Below, in pieces: positions 23,331 through 36,139 of a stretch of DNA of 64,000 bases; position 1 is the first letter of the stretch; each line of letters starts with the position of its first letter. The stretch spans positions 10,807,576 to 10,871,575 of the forward strand of contig OX345637.1 of NCBI GenBank assembly GCA_947044365.1. The letters run 5' to 3'. The translations under genes were made by a program, and so were the position numbers. Origin of the DNA: Petrosia ficiformis. Taxonomy: Eukaryota > Porifera > Demospongiae > Haplosclerida > Petrosiidae. The notes beneath the pieces are model-generated. The model searched no databases and was not told the DNA's origin. It worked only from the letters and a program-made list of their open reading frames with translations.

Positions 23331-23979
23331 TTATAGATATGCATGCGTGTGATTGTAAGTGTATGTGTGTGATTGTATTGTATGTGTGTGCTATACCTAT
23401 TGATTGTCTACATTTACAATGTGTCTGTAGTTACAGAACACATTGTATGAATATTTTTATTTTTTGAATTTTTTTTAACTATAAGAATTTAATTATGCAT
23501 AACCGAATTCTTGGAATTTCATGAATACATTTATTTGAATTTGTTATTCATTATGAATAACAAGTTTCAATCACTAGAAAATATAAGTCTATTCTCTTTA
23601 TTCGGAGGTAGGAATCTGTTGTAATAATTATTATGTTAATCATAACATTTAGGGAGGGGGGCATTTGCCCCCTGAAAGTTAGTTTGCCAATATGCACAGT
23701 ACAATACTTATGTATGTTGCCTCCCCCTCAACATATTTTCTAAATAAAAGGCCTGATTAATTATTAGGATGTATAATTTGTACTATTATTGTAACAACAC
23801 GATCAATTTAGATACAATTAAGTGATTGTCTAATAACTGTCTGTACAAATAATATTTTAAAGAATAATGATTAGTACATACATTTTCTATATTCATTGTA
23901 AAAATGTTAACTTTTACCAGTAATCATAAACTAGTGAATTCAATAATAATAATTTTTAAAATAATATGCCACTTGTATG
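23331..23979. other. 3' flank of receptor B
   Basis: A short TGTGTG-rich run follows the stop codon (23,345-23,395). No gene seen. AATAAA-type hexamers occur further on (about 23,741), so the exact 3' end is unclear. Confidence 0.4.
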
Positions 23980-26900
23980 GTGGGTGTATCAAAGTATCAC
24001 TGGTGCAAAATGAATTTTAGTGTTGTTACTTAATGAGCCAGAACATAAACTTATCAATTGTGACTTCTCTAATTGGGATGCATACATGCTTTCACCTATG
24101 AAAGGCCTAACTCCTGACTGAATACACAAATCATTGTTACTATATACTACATGTACAAGTATGTACTGACTGTGTACACAAAAGTAACTGCAATGATGAA
24201 TATAACAGCTGGACAATAATAATACATGGCATGATCATAACACATAGAGATGCTGACAATTAATTTGGGCTGCAAGCAAAATAATTAATTCCCAATGTCA
24301 TATTGAAAGCTCCTGGATAAATGATCCTTTTACATACTATAGAAATGTTATTAGCATTACACTGAACTGAAAAGCCTGTTTAAAGGTAATCTTAGTCAAC
24401 AGTAATTCAATTGATAAATACTATTAATGACAAATTATAAACTAAGTAACTATACATAGTGCTAGGATATGGCTGAGTTCAGGTAAGCAAAGCTCATAAC
24501 AGATACATGTAACAAATATACACTATTCTCAGAATTAACCAGCTCAAAATACATCATTGTAATGGTTCTAATTATTATTACCTATGGGATAGTTACAAAG
24601 TAGGACAGTAGGTATACCCACTAAACAAACCTACAACCCTCCTTATTTTTCTTATACATACATAACAACCAGTGTATAATAGCACTACTATGATAAGTGC
24701 ATTTACTGTATAAACATAAATCAAGTACTACAATTAATTATGAATAAAGACAGATGTTTCACAATCCCACTATACATGTTGTATGTAATATGATCAGCTT
24801 CTTATACAAGTCTCATGGGATAGTCCCACAAATGATCAAATGGGTGTTTCAGGAAACCAATGCAAAGTTCTAGCTTATTACAGAATATAATAATTATGTT
24901 ACTATTTAAACCTAGAGTGTGCCGCTGGAAACCCTCAAGCTAAATTCAGTCCTGTTTGAAGTTTGACATTCTGCAAACAAAATTTTAAATTCACAAACCT
25001 GTCACCACCAGGCTACTTCCCCACATTAGCAACATGCATGACTATGAGTGATCATTGTACATCAAAAATTTCCTAATGGAATCAAAATAAACAGAATCAA
25101 TATAATAATGTATACCTCCACTTTACTATATTTTACTATTAATTTGTTTTCCTGATGGATTTGACATGTAGTGTCTACATAATTGTTGTTAATAATTAGA
25201 TTTTTAAGACAATCCCCAATATAAATTGTCAAGGATCTTACATTTACAATCATATAATTAATGTTTGCATCATACATGTTGAATATGAACGCTACATAAT
25301 TCTGCATGGGTGGTTTGAAAGTGGTAAAAGTAAGGGTGTAGCATGTAAGGAACATGCAAACCAAAGGATAGGTAAAAAGAAGAAAGTAATTTGAAGAATT
25401 GCACTTCAAAAGTTGTAATGGTAAAAATGGAGATGAGTTGTTGAATTTCAGACATGAGAAAGAATCTTCACAGGAAACCAGGAATACTGTTTTTTGTCAC
25501 ATCAAATTACATCCATGGTTTGACATTTCGATTTAATATTTTTGCGGTAAATATTATAATAAATAAATTTTGCAGAAGCAAATTCTTTGAATTATCACAT
25601 AATGAATAGTAAAGCAAACAAGCATTATGAATATTGAATCATAAATGTAATCATAATTCACTACACAAGGCAGCAAATTCCATTTGGGTGTATCAGAGAC
25701 ATTCAAATCACACACTATGAATCATCATAATACATATATATAATATATTATACCAGAAGTCACCTGACAAGATATTACTACATGTAGCACGTTTTGCTAT
25801 CTTGCTTTTGGTTAACAGTGAAAATAATGATGAACATAAAACTTGAGTTCTTTTATAACAAATGACTATATTCTTGGCACTAATTCTCAAAGTTTAGTGG
25901 GTGACTAAGACTGCTATATGTAAATGCTTTGAGATGACCATCTTATCATGATTGTTTCAGTAATACAATGTTGCTTAAAATTGGAGAAACCAACAAGCAT
26001 TATAATTATAAATATCAGAAAATATTATTCACTGGTATTGCCACTCATGTTTGACTAATGGCAATACTTTATCTTCAAGAATCAAGACATGATATTTCTG
26101 GAATCTGTATGATAATTATATACTTCTACTGTAGATAATATACAAAGATATACAATACCTCACCTCCTATGATATATGTTTTAGTTTCTTTAGCCACTTG
26201 TCTCAGACATTCTGTTGATTCTCCAGGAATTGGTTGGGAGTGCTCAGAAAAATTATGAGGTTAGAGAAATTTACAGGCCCGACAAGCAGCAATACGAAAT
26301 TTAGTAGCTACAGAGAGAAGAGTATATGTCTTCAACACTCTTCACGAGACAAGAAGAAATTACAAATATGCACAATTTAATCATGTAAACACAATTACAA
26401 TTTACACCTGACTGCTATGTACATGTATGATATATTACGCACATAACTTGGTTTGTCTACTTCCATTTCTACATTTTGTCTATGTAATAGCTATTACCTA
26501 GGAAATGAATACACATTATCTACACAAGTGCACTTTGGACAACTGCAAAACACATTAATTAACAGACCAGGATAACAGTCACAATACACTGTACCTTAGT
26601 ACTAGTGGCTGTAACAATCCCCAAATTACTTGGTCAGGAGAAACTGTTTAGTAGTGTGTACATGATATAAATTGACTAAATTCTTATTTTGACTGAATCT
26701 ACAATAGTTATTATATTATGGTATTATTTGCATTGCACAGAATTAAAAGCTGAAAAACTTGTATACATTCTTTTTGTTAAAAGCCATGGTCATCACATAC
26801 CAAAACATCGATATGATAATTTATGATAAATATTTAGTTTGGTCGTATTGAGTACAATATTGATATTTAATAATGACACTACAGTTTACATTCTTAATTA

Positions 26901-28711
26901 AATAACACACTATTTTAACACACATACCCACACACTGCACATGTTTACATTCATTTCAAATTTTATAACCTATTTGTTTAAACACAGGTGTGGTGTGCAA
27001 ATATATCAATTAAATGGGCGTGACAGAATAAAAATAGATGTGTAGTATCAATTAGTGATGGACGATACACAATTAGTGACTGATAATGTTACTGAGTAAT
27101 AATTATGGAGATCATTTGCAGTGATATCAATAATATGTTTTTCGTATAATAGTTAATTTTCTTGTAAAATGGATGTAGCTTTATTGTATTGAATTGGGAC
27201 CCTTGTAAATTTGATATCAGAATTATCGGAAGTATTGATAATAAATCGCTAATATAACAGTATTTTTATCACCCATCACTAGTCACCTATCCATGTGGAG
27301 AGCAGGAAAATAAATATTTTAATAACTATATTATTCAAGACGTTTAATGTCTACTATTACAACTACACATACAGCACTTACCATTCAATATCTGCTTGGA
27401 GCATCAAATACCCTAAGTGAAATCAATAATACCACTGTATTACATAATCATTATGATATTACATTTAAGCTGCCCTGTTTACTATCATATCACAAGTTTC
27501 CTTCTAAAAAAGAACTTATATTTATATATATATGGGTATCTACCTGACCAATTAGATTGCAGTATGAGTAATTAATCAGATCAACACTCCCTTCAAATTT
27601 ATAAAAACAATGATGTCAGAGTATGTATGAAGGAGGATTATCCATTACGTGATACAAAATTATTATCATAATTAGATAACAAGCCCAACCATATATAGCT
27701 TCAGCCATCATTACATAACTATAGCAATGCTCAAGTGAGCTTATATGGACAAAATATTTACTATATCTATTACATGTAAGTTATTATCAGTATGTCATGT
27801 GTCAGACTCTATCGCGTGGTTGCTAAGTATGGTTGATATGTGTGTAGAAGATTATGATAACATAATTTGAATAATAATATGTACTTATTTACAAAGTAAT
27901 TCTATTCAAATACATTCTTATACAACTAATTTTGTAATCCCACCCTCACACTAATTAAAACATGGTGTGACTAATTTAAACAACTACCAATCAGATTCAT
28001 CTAGCAAGTCACCTTATCGTACATTTGTAATAACTGTGTGTTCAATCACATGACCATTAAAAGGTATTCTAACAAAAATTATATATCACATAATGATAAC
28101 AGGAAAATATACTCAAATGCCCATAGAAACAACAGCTGCTATTCATTATTTTAAGTACAAATTCATGTACAAATGTACATACTAATTACAGTAACTACTA
28201 TGGGTTTATCTTACATAGCTGGATGATGATTGATCTGTAAACAGTGCATTTGATGACTTCATGTTGAATGATGTAGTCTATGTGTGAGACAAAGCCAAGA
28301 AAAACTCTTATTAATGTAGTAATTATTATACACTCTTTAGTGATAAATAGTGTGATACATGTGTCTGCTTAGGAGTAGTACTGAAATGGTATTCAAAGTC
28401 CAGTACATTGTTTCAGTATAACATATAAACTATCCTGTAGTGGCTATTGTGAAGTGGTTTCCTAGAAACTGAGGTTCTAGGAAATGGCTGCAACATTTCC
28501 AAGAATCTACATCACTATCATCTGTATAGATGTAATTCTAGGAAATTGAATGCCACTATAGCATTAATTCTTATGTTATCATCAGTCATGTGACTCATGT
28601 ATGTATAGCAAACAAGTAGACGCAACTACTCCAAATGTTCTTTGTGTTAGCTGACTACAACTGTAATATCTGAGTCTATTGTTATCTGAGGCTATTGTAT
28701 GCAATATAACT

Positions 28712-28971
28712 TATGGGGTGTCATTTGTACCAAAACTATAAATATCATTTATAAATGCTGACCTGCCTGCATATATAATTGGAGAATCACATTTATAAAT
28801 AATAGCTGATTGTCATTTATGAATGCATGTTGTTATTTATAAATGCAGCGCATTATTCATTTATATCCATGCTATTACTTATATATGTGATCCTCCATTT
28901 ATATAATTATGCAGGTCAGCATTTGTAAATGATAAGAATTTTTATAGTTTTGGTACAAACAGCACCCCATA
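28712..28971. mobile_element. MITE, about 260 bp, long terminal inverted repeats
   Basis: The left end tatggggtgtcatttgtacc and right end ggtacaaacagcacccca(ta) are inverted copies. The inverted similarity extends inward about 50 bp (aaaactata...ctgacctgc / gcaggtcagc...). The partner duplication near 58,385-58,430 lacks it, so this is a clean presence/absence difference. No coding capacity. Confidence 0.8.
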
Positions 28972-29440
28972 GTAACATGCCTACATTCGAAACTTAAATA
29001 AATTTGATTGAAATAGTACAAATTTTCAAGTTATATATTATGCATAATAATTATTGCTTGTTAATACGAGCCCATCAAAACATTATATTCTAATGGGAAG
29101 TATGGACTACTGCATAAAGTGGACCTGGGTTGGGTTCACAGTTAAAAGAATGAGTAAGAACTATTATCATTACTGCAATGTAGTAAGAAATAAAAATTGA
29201 AATGGTGTTTAATGAGATGACCTATAATTCTTATTATTGCTGATCATGTGACCTGTGGCCAATCACAGTGCAGATAACATGTCACATGATTGATCATTAA
29301 ATCACTTATTGCACACTTTTGTGAGCAATAAGTAGTTATTTCACACTTTGCTCACATCTACTAATGAAGCTGCTCCAACAACAGTGGTAGTTCACTAGAT
29401 CGTCAATAAATCCCTTACAACACACATACAGTGCATTGTG

Positions 29441-29561
29441 TGTTTCAATGTAGCACTTGTACGGTCAATAAAGGTTGAGTTTACATAACGCACTCGCCTT
29501 CGGCGCGTGCATTATGCAAACTTAACCTTTATTGACCCGCCCTTGTGCTACATTAAAACAT
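29441..29561. repeat. Foldback element, about 60-bp arms, CGCCTTCGGCG head
   Basis: The left arm (caatgtagcacttgtacggtcaataaaggttg onward) and right arm (caacct-like cctttattgacccgccct...) fold on themselves around cactcgccttcggcgcgtg. It lies inside a roughly 350-bp block that is absent from the partner duplication near 58,640. Confidence 0.8.
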
Positions 29562-30535
29562 GTAATCGCTGTAAAGTATGTTCTAACTATTACTAATTCT
29601 TCATTGCATTTTCTGTGTCCAAACAATTAACAACAAACTATTAACTTAATGAAAATTTCCCCATTACTGTAATTCTCATTTGGTTGAATAAATTACATGT
29701 CACATTAGGGTTGGGGAATATTGAAAATTACGGTTTGCAATTACTGCCTAAAGGTGACTTTGTGATTATTGCAACTACTCATTGATACTGTCTATGATAG
29801 CTCATTTTTAAAAGATGACAATACTTTTATTCTGATCCTTGTTTTGAGAGGATACGGCTCAAGTGTTATAGTATTTTTCAACTGCATATATTATAACTAT
29901 TATTTAGTTGCAGTAAAACAATATTTTGTCATTGCAATAATATTGGCAGACCAACATTATGTGATACGATTATTACAATACAATATATTGAATTATTGCC
30001 CAATCCTAATGTCACAACATATCTCTTTACTAGAATCAAAATCTTTATATATAACTTCAAAAGCACTTTGATGATGTATAAACACTATATAAGCACCTTT
30101 CAGGCTATATGGTACACTTATTACTCCCTACATTGTGCAGTACTGTACCATCATCATAATATTATTTACTTATGAAGTGCTATAGCATGATTCAGACTGC
30201 TTTGTGTGTGTTTTTAATGAGAATGTTATTACTTCCTTTGTAAATTATCAGTAGGAGATGTACTGACATGTAAACTCCATGTGATTACTGTGGATTTTGA
30301 TATTCCCAGATATCATCCTGCACTACATTGACTATGTTACCATGGTTACTCTTTGTACTATATATATATATACATGTATATATTCCTGTGAATACTTTTA
30401 AGGATGTAAATAAGTTATGTTAAAAATTTCATAAATTGGGTAATGAATACTATTATACATACTGAGCTGTTTGTTTCATTCACTAAGTATAAATTATGAG
30501 AAGAAGTTGAGTAAAATTGAATTTCTACCATGCCT

Positions 30536-30654
30536 AAAGTAAACTGACCAATCAGATTGCTTAAAATGAGGTTGATAAATGTGCTATCAACCTCTTCAGG
30601 AGGTTGATAACTAGTTATCAACCTCTTATTTTAATCAATTTGATTAGTCACTTT
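30536..30654. repeat. Palindromic MITE-like element
   Basis: Ends aaagtaaactgaccaatcag and ctgatt-like tttgattagtcactttt are inverted. The centre holds three copies of the gaggttgata / tatcaacctc motif in alternating orientation. It sits in a block missing from the partner duplication (about 59,510). Confidence 0.75.
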
Positions 30655-31297
30655 TATGAATTTCCCGCTCATTGCTGGGAGATAGGAAATATTGTTTTCT
30701 GTTATTTCTTATTATTTTCCATGATATTTTATTATACAACAATTATAAATTATGTGATTATAGCATTATTTGTGTTATTACTCTAAGTAGTTGTACTGTT
30801 CAGTGATTGCAGTTATAATTGACAGTAATATTGCTACTGGTGGATAGATAGCTAAATGGGTGGGCACCAGAGTGTTGCTTTTCCTCGATGTGAGTAGCCT
30901 TGGATAGCTTACATGCAAGTTTTTTTCTGCTATTTTTGGTATTTTTGAGAACTGTTGACACTTGTTCTTTCTAATCATCTGACACCTGTTTGTATGCTTG
31001 TGATTGAGGCCTTAGCATTCGCATTCCTCGATGTCCTTGTATGAGAGTTGGGTGGGACTGGTCTTGACTGCGCTCGCGCTCCTGGAAGAGCCACACCTTA
31101 TACTGAATGGAGGATCTAGGAGGAGCCGGAAGTCTGCCACATGCTAGTAGGAGCTCTTTCTGTTATTTGCGATTGAACTGTACTTGTCTAAGGAGTCACA
31201 GAAATCCATACTAGGTTAGTGAAATTATGTATACTGTTGCCACACGCAAAGATTTGCTTAGTTACTACATTTCGCGCGTGTTTCATGGTAGAAGACA

Positions 31298-31397
31298 GTT
31301 ATACACCTTGGTACGGTTTCTACTGGATTTATCAAACCTCGTGCCTTCGGGCCTCGGTTTGATAAATCCAGTAGAAACCTTTACCTCGGTGTATAAC
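31298..31397. repeat. Foldback element, about 40-bp arms, GCCTTCGGGC head
   Basis: Arms gttatacaccttggtacggt...ggatttatcaaac and gtttgataaatcc...ggtgtataac are near-perfect inverted copies around ctcgtgccttcgggcctcg. Absent from the partner duplication. Confidence 0.85.
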
Positions 31398-32595
31398 CTA
31401 TACATACAAGTTGATTGGAAAGGCATGATGATAATCTTATGATAACATGTCAGTTTCCATAGGGAGAACATTTTGATTCCAACGCGTTTAGCAAGTGAGT
31501 ATATAATTATATAAAACTTTTAGTAACAAGTACAAAATTCACACTAGGGCAATCAATACTTACATTTTGCTTATGTTGTGCATGCAATACATACAAGTAC
31601 ATACAAGTTAGCTACTAAAGGAATAGAAAATGTTCTATATATTACATTTGTAATAATTGTGTGTACTAATTTAATTGTAATTAGTAGAATTTAGTACATA
31701 AGTATGTAACACATTTTGAGCAGCAATTTAGAAGTAATTACATTATTTGGTAAGTATTAAACTATTAATTTTAGCACATCAACTTAGGACTAAAAATAGA
31801 AATAGAAAATAACAAAAATTGCTTTTGACTGGATCAAACTGGAGACCTTAAGTGTATTAGGCAGACATGATTAATGCTACACAATAGCATTAATTACCAA
31901 AATTTATTATTAATTGTGGGAGCTTCAATTTAGAATTTTCAGGACACACTAAAATTGCTAAAACTAGTACCCACAATTAATAATGTACTTAAAGTATAAT
32001 TATAGAAATACATGACAAATGTGCAACATAAGTATTCACAACTCCAGTGTACTGTGAAAGGATTTATAAAGTTACATAATGAATTGTACATACCATTATT
32101 GATTCTTTTATTCATTCTTTTGAATTTTTCCACATACCAGTTTCCATGAAAATTATCAATTTATCATCAATAGAAGTTAATGTCATGATTGTCTATAGTG
32201 CATAATGTTGATGTGGAATAAAACAACATCAGATTATTTTTATAGTTATAAACGCTACTTATTCGTTAGAAGTCTCACTGTCTGTCTGTCATAACACCTT
32301 CAATACACCAATTAAATAACATTAGAGGTTCATTACATCACTGTAACAACAGAATGAACTAATTTTAAACTAATATTGGAGAAGAATGAAGACAAAGCTA
32401 TTTTACTTGAAAATAAGGTTTCACTTACAACCTCGGGGTCACATATTAAAACATGATTGTAAATTTAATTATGAAGATGAGGCTAATTCTGTTCATTCAT
32501 ATAATAGTTTCATGCACAAGTAACTACTTCCATACACACAATCTAATTCTGGATATATCAAGTAAAATAGAACACACACATACATGTAAACTCAC

Positions 32596-33118
32596 TTATT
32601 TTTATTGTACGAAACACCATTTTATTATTTTTGCCTGACGCCATCATGGTCTTAAACCTTAATATTGCTACTTCTGGTAAACTATATGGAATAGTCCAAG
32701 AGCACACAAAGCAACACACATTGATCGTTGTACATATTAGGTCACCAACATTAGAAAGTAGACCTGTAGTAGTAAACAATAAATAATGCTGTCAACTCAA
32801 GAAATTAAATGAATTTAGTACAGCAATATGCTGTATATAAATGTTTAAACTCGTATCAAATTATCAATAGTGCTGCATATTTGGTCTGGAAAAGTAACTC
32901 CTCATCAACAGTTCCCAAGGCAATGCAAACTATAATTGTATTGGTGAACTCTGACACACCAAGAATACTCCATTTCAACTTGACCCCTCCATGTGTGACT
33001 ATATACCTTTTTTGGGTGATACATGAATCTGAAACTCCAGTATGATTAACTGAACAGTAGTACACTGCAACTTGATGTATAACAATAACAGGAGAAGGAA
33101 TAAATGAGAACTTGATAC
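32596..33118 (-). pseudogene. Minus-strand receptor relic: Ig and C-x9-C-x-W exons
   Basis: On the minus strand an acceptor precedes an Ig-type exon starting at 33118 (FSFIPSPVIVIHQVAVYYCS, then TIIVCIALG), ending at TGA 32856-32858 where siblings have a donor. A second exon 32763-32596 is open with phase-1 ends. It carries C-x9-C-x-W (LICTTINVCCFVCSWTIPYS) like the FN3 exon of B and C, but is shorter. No further exons were identified. It is a diverged, probably dead, inverted family member; the partner is at 60,600-61,745. Confidence 0.65.
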
Positions 33119-33272
33119 CTAGAGATAATATTATTTCAATTGGATAACACTAGATCTAGTTGGTAAATAATTGAAATCCCACCCCTAGGATTTATGAGGG
33201 CGGGAAATTTTCGTAGTAGTTCAAACTTCAAGGCAGTACAGGTAGTTGCTTCTGGATTACTAATGGTACGTC

Positions 33273-33440
33273 AAAAGATTAGTAACTGACGTTTTAATAT
33301 ATATATATAAAGATGTTGCTAATTAAATATTCAATCATAGTTATGAACTTTGTCCAAAAGATTAGTAACTGACGTTTTAATATATATATATAAAGATGTT
33401 GCTAATTAAATATTCAATCATAGTTATGAACTTTGTCCAT
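33273..33440. repeat. Tandem duplication of about 83 bp
   Basis: Two nearly identical units, from aaaagattagtaactgacg to gaactttgtcc, begin at 33,273 and 33,356. A perfect AT run follows at about 33,447-33,487. Confidence 0.9.
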
Positions 33441-33442
33441 AA

Positions 33443-33488
<46 letters not shown>

Positions 33489-33490
<2 letters not shown>

Positions 33491-33761
33491 GGCTGAAATG
33501 ATTAATTGATTAATCAGTCAATATTGAAATTTCTTCCGATTATTGATTGTAACTCTGTGATATCGATTATGCTAATTATTCCAGAAGACATACTTTTCAA
33601 GCATGCTACAGCAATATGAAAGTGAAAGGAAGCATTTTTGATCGTCAAATGGGAGGAGTTTCCTGCAATTGGTCTAATTACTTCCACTGATTTTAATCGA
33701 TTATCAATCGATTTGAAGTTAGTAATAATTGATTTCAAAATCTCAGCCGATTCCCAGCCCT
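33489..33761. mobile_element. hAT-like MITE, about 273 bp
   Basis: The ends are loosely inverted: aaggctgaaatgattaa at the left and ttgatttcaaaatctcagcc...cccagccct at the right. Agggctg ends are common in hAT-type MITEs. Target duplication not resolved because the left flank is an AT microsatellite. Confidence 0.5.
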
Positions 33762-33904
33762 ATTGATATATATATAATTCTACACGTAATTTATATACAT
33801 ACATAAGACAAATTATATATTTAGTGTGTTAACTCTGATTTCACAGCCATTACAAGGTCTTAGCAGGCTGATCAAATTGCTATATTTGTCATTAATATGA
33901 TGTA

Positions 33905-35072
33905 TACACTCTAAAAATTGATTTGTTATTTCAACCAATTTTAATTGTCATAATTTCAGGTGTCTTATTTGTTGGTTAAACTTAGCCTGAAGACCAACCC
34001 CCAATAGTAACAAGAAAGGGGTCTGGGCTTGCTCTTACTAACAGTTTGTGCACAAGGTAGCATGACTTCCTGATAATTTTACATTTTGTCTGTATTGTTG
34101 TAGTTGTTGTTAATTATATGATTATAAAATGGAGGAATTAGTCAGACAAAATTCCCCCAAGGCTTGGATACACAATTAAGAAAGAGTTGGATGTTGTTGT
34201 GCAGTTTTTACAAGAGAATTTCTGCCTACCGGGTTTGGTAAGTCATTGTGTTTTGCTTATCTTCCAGCAGCCTTTAATTGTCTTCGCTTTATCAAAGAAA
34301 ACAACTTACACAAGTCAGATCACCATTGCATGTCGTGCCTCCGTTGTAACTATGCCACATAACTATCAGGTATCTGTAACTTTTGTCCAGCAATTTAAAT
34401 GATAGAAACAATTCGTTCTTCTGTTTTAATAAAGTGTTTACTGCACTTTTGACAAAATTTGCAGCAAACAAATCCACAATCTACATAGCCATTTAAATCT
34501 CTGTGTATATATTCACTAACTAATTCTTTCCAGGGAGATATGTGAGCAAGAAAACAGCATCTGCTTGCTATATTTCAATTTCACTGTCAAGTATTGTCCA
34601 CCATGCAAAACAGGCATGCCATATCCTTCAATTAGGCACGTTCCACTAAGCTATGTTAATTAAACATCCCATTCTGATAATGAGTTAGTAAGAGCAAGCC
34701 CAGACCCCTTCCTCATTGCGATTGGGGGCTGGTCTCTAGACTAGGTGAAACTATGCTACATAATAGTGTACAATAGTCATTTATAGTACACTGGAATTAT
34801 GAGTGGAATATCACTAGACAATGACTTACTTCATTACGTATTTATTAAATGAGCCAAATCATTTCACACAGAACAATCATTTGGGTCATTAACTAATAGT
34901 GTGATCATAATATACTATATAGAGCAGTTAATCCAGTGTGTTATAATAAATATTAAGAGTATACTCTCACATTCACTAACAGATAGAAAACAGTATTATA
35001 CATAATAGTATATTGATTTGTTATTCCAACCAATGAAATTAGTTGGAACAACAAATCAATTTTTAGAGTGTA
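33905..35072. mobile_element. TIR element of about 1.17 kb with a nested foldback
   Basis: The outer ends tacactctaaaaattgattt and aaatcaatttttagagtgta are exact inverted repeats; similarity continues through a ttgtta(t)ttccaaccaa segment. Inside, a second inverted pair of about 60 bp (ggggtctgggcttgctctta at about 34,020 and its complement at about 34,690) marks a nested element. No transposase frame seen, so it is non-autonomous. Confidence 0.8.
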
Positions 35073-35174
35073 CAATGGCATTGTCAGGCTAGTCTCATGT
35101 AACCTGGCTCTACCCTCTAAACAAGAGATGTTCTAGTATAATTCAATCTATTGTGTTTTCAGTATTCATCATGG

Positions 35175-35230
35175 GCCTGGAGGCCTTCGTCATGCAACTG
35201 GAATGATCTAGCTGACGAAGGCCTCCAGGC
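35175..35230. repeat. Short foldback, 18-bp perfect arms
   Basis: Gcctggaggccttcgtca and tgacgaaggcctccaggc are perfect inverted copies around a 20-nt loop. Confidence 0.85.
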
Positions 35231-36139
35231 TGAAAAAAAAATGTTTTATATAGAATATTTCATTGTGTTAATTATATTTTCAAGAAGAAAATCTGTGATG
35301 AAGACTCTAGTACATGTATATATGCTATTGCATACCTTTATTCTAACAGCTGAAAGTATAGCAGAACTCAATTAAGTAAAATTAACGAACATTGTGTTGT
35401 GCAGAACCTTGGGTACCATAGTATAATAAAAGCACATGGAGTGACTCACTGCATGTCTTCTAGTATGCCATGGTGATGAGGGAGGGATCTGTGTAGCATG
35501 ACATTAATCCTGTACTGGGTTTCAAAGGAAAGGAAGTGTGATTTGAGCTGGAGCAATCTGCAATATTTCTGCAGCTTCGTATATGCACTTGTCTCCAGAT
35601 CCTTCCTCCTCTTCCACATGAAAGGGCTGTGCCATCAGACTACAACATACTACACTGTGGTTGTTGATAAGTAAAGGTGGAGCTGAAATGCATATATGCA
35701 CATGCTGGATTATAAGTGTGTTTTTGTATTTTTTGTTTGTTTTTGTGTTTTATCGATGAGCCAAGATAACATACTGGCATGTTTGTATGTGCATGTACTT
35801 CATAACGCTGGCTTCCTTTGAGTAGTAAGTAGATAATGATTGTCTAAAAGTGTGAGCTATGTGTTAAATTGTTGTTACCAGGCAATTGTTAGAGAACTTT
35901 CGAACCAAAATTTTGTTTCTTTTTTTTATTCTGAGTCTACTTGCAGTTTTTTTTAATTTTGGCTGTTTTAATTTGTCAGCTTTATAACTCAAATTTTAGA
36001 TTCAACTTACTTTGATGGAAGGAAGACCTGTTAAGACAGCCATGAATATGAATAGAATATGAACTTTTATCCATTTTAAACAGCCAATTAATGAGCATCT
36101 TGAATGTAAAGATTTAATTACATACATGTATGACAAACT
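35231..36139. other. Intergenic before the minisatellite
   Basis: No exon or repeat recognised beyond T-rich runs around 35,715-35,965. Confidence 0.4.

Larger units (their letters stand above)
23980..33900. repeat. Segmental duplication, copy 1 (partner 55,390-62,500)
   Basis: Many stretches match in order and orientation: about 24,375 with 55,990; 25,290 with 57,225; 26,985 with 57,590; 28,345 with 58,060; 29,760 with 58,790; 30,090 with 59,125; 31,500-32,760 with 59,600-60,765; 33,840 with 62,445. Copy 1 is longer because of insertions at about 28,712-28,971, 29,240-29,600 and 30,515-31,405. No + strand gene was found. A minus-strand receptor relic lies at 32,596-33,118. The long stretches between 24.0 and 28.7 kb hold nothing else recognisable. 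Confidence 0.85.

Noticed and set aside
29769..30071. A 100-codon frame in the duplicated 3' segment
   Set aside because: The partner segment (58,800-59,110) breaks the frame with several indels, so it is not conserved as coding.
30321..30380. Inverted or tandem receptor exon near 30.3 kb
   Set aside because: The sequence is only shared with the partner duplication at 59,320-59,390 and shows no similarity to receptor exons.
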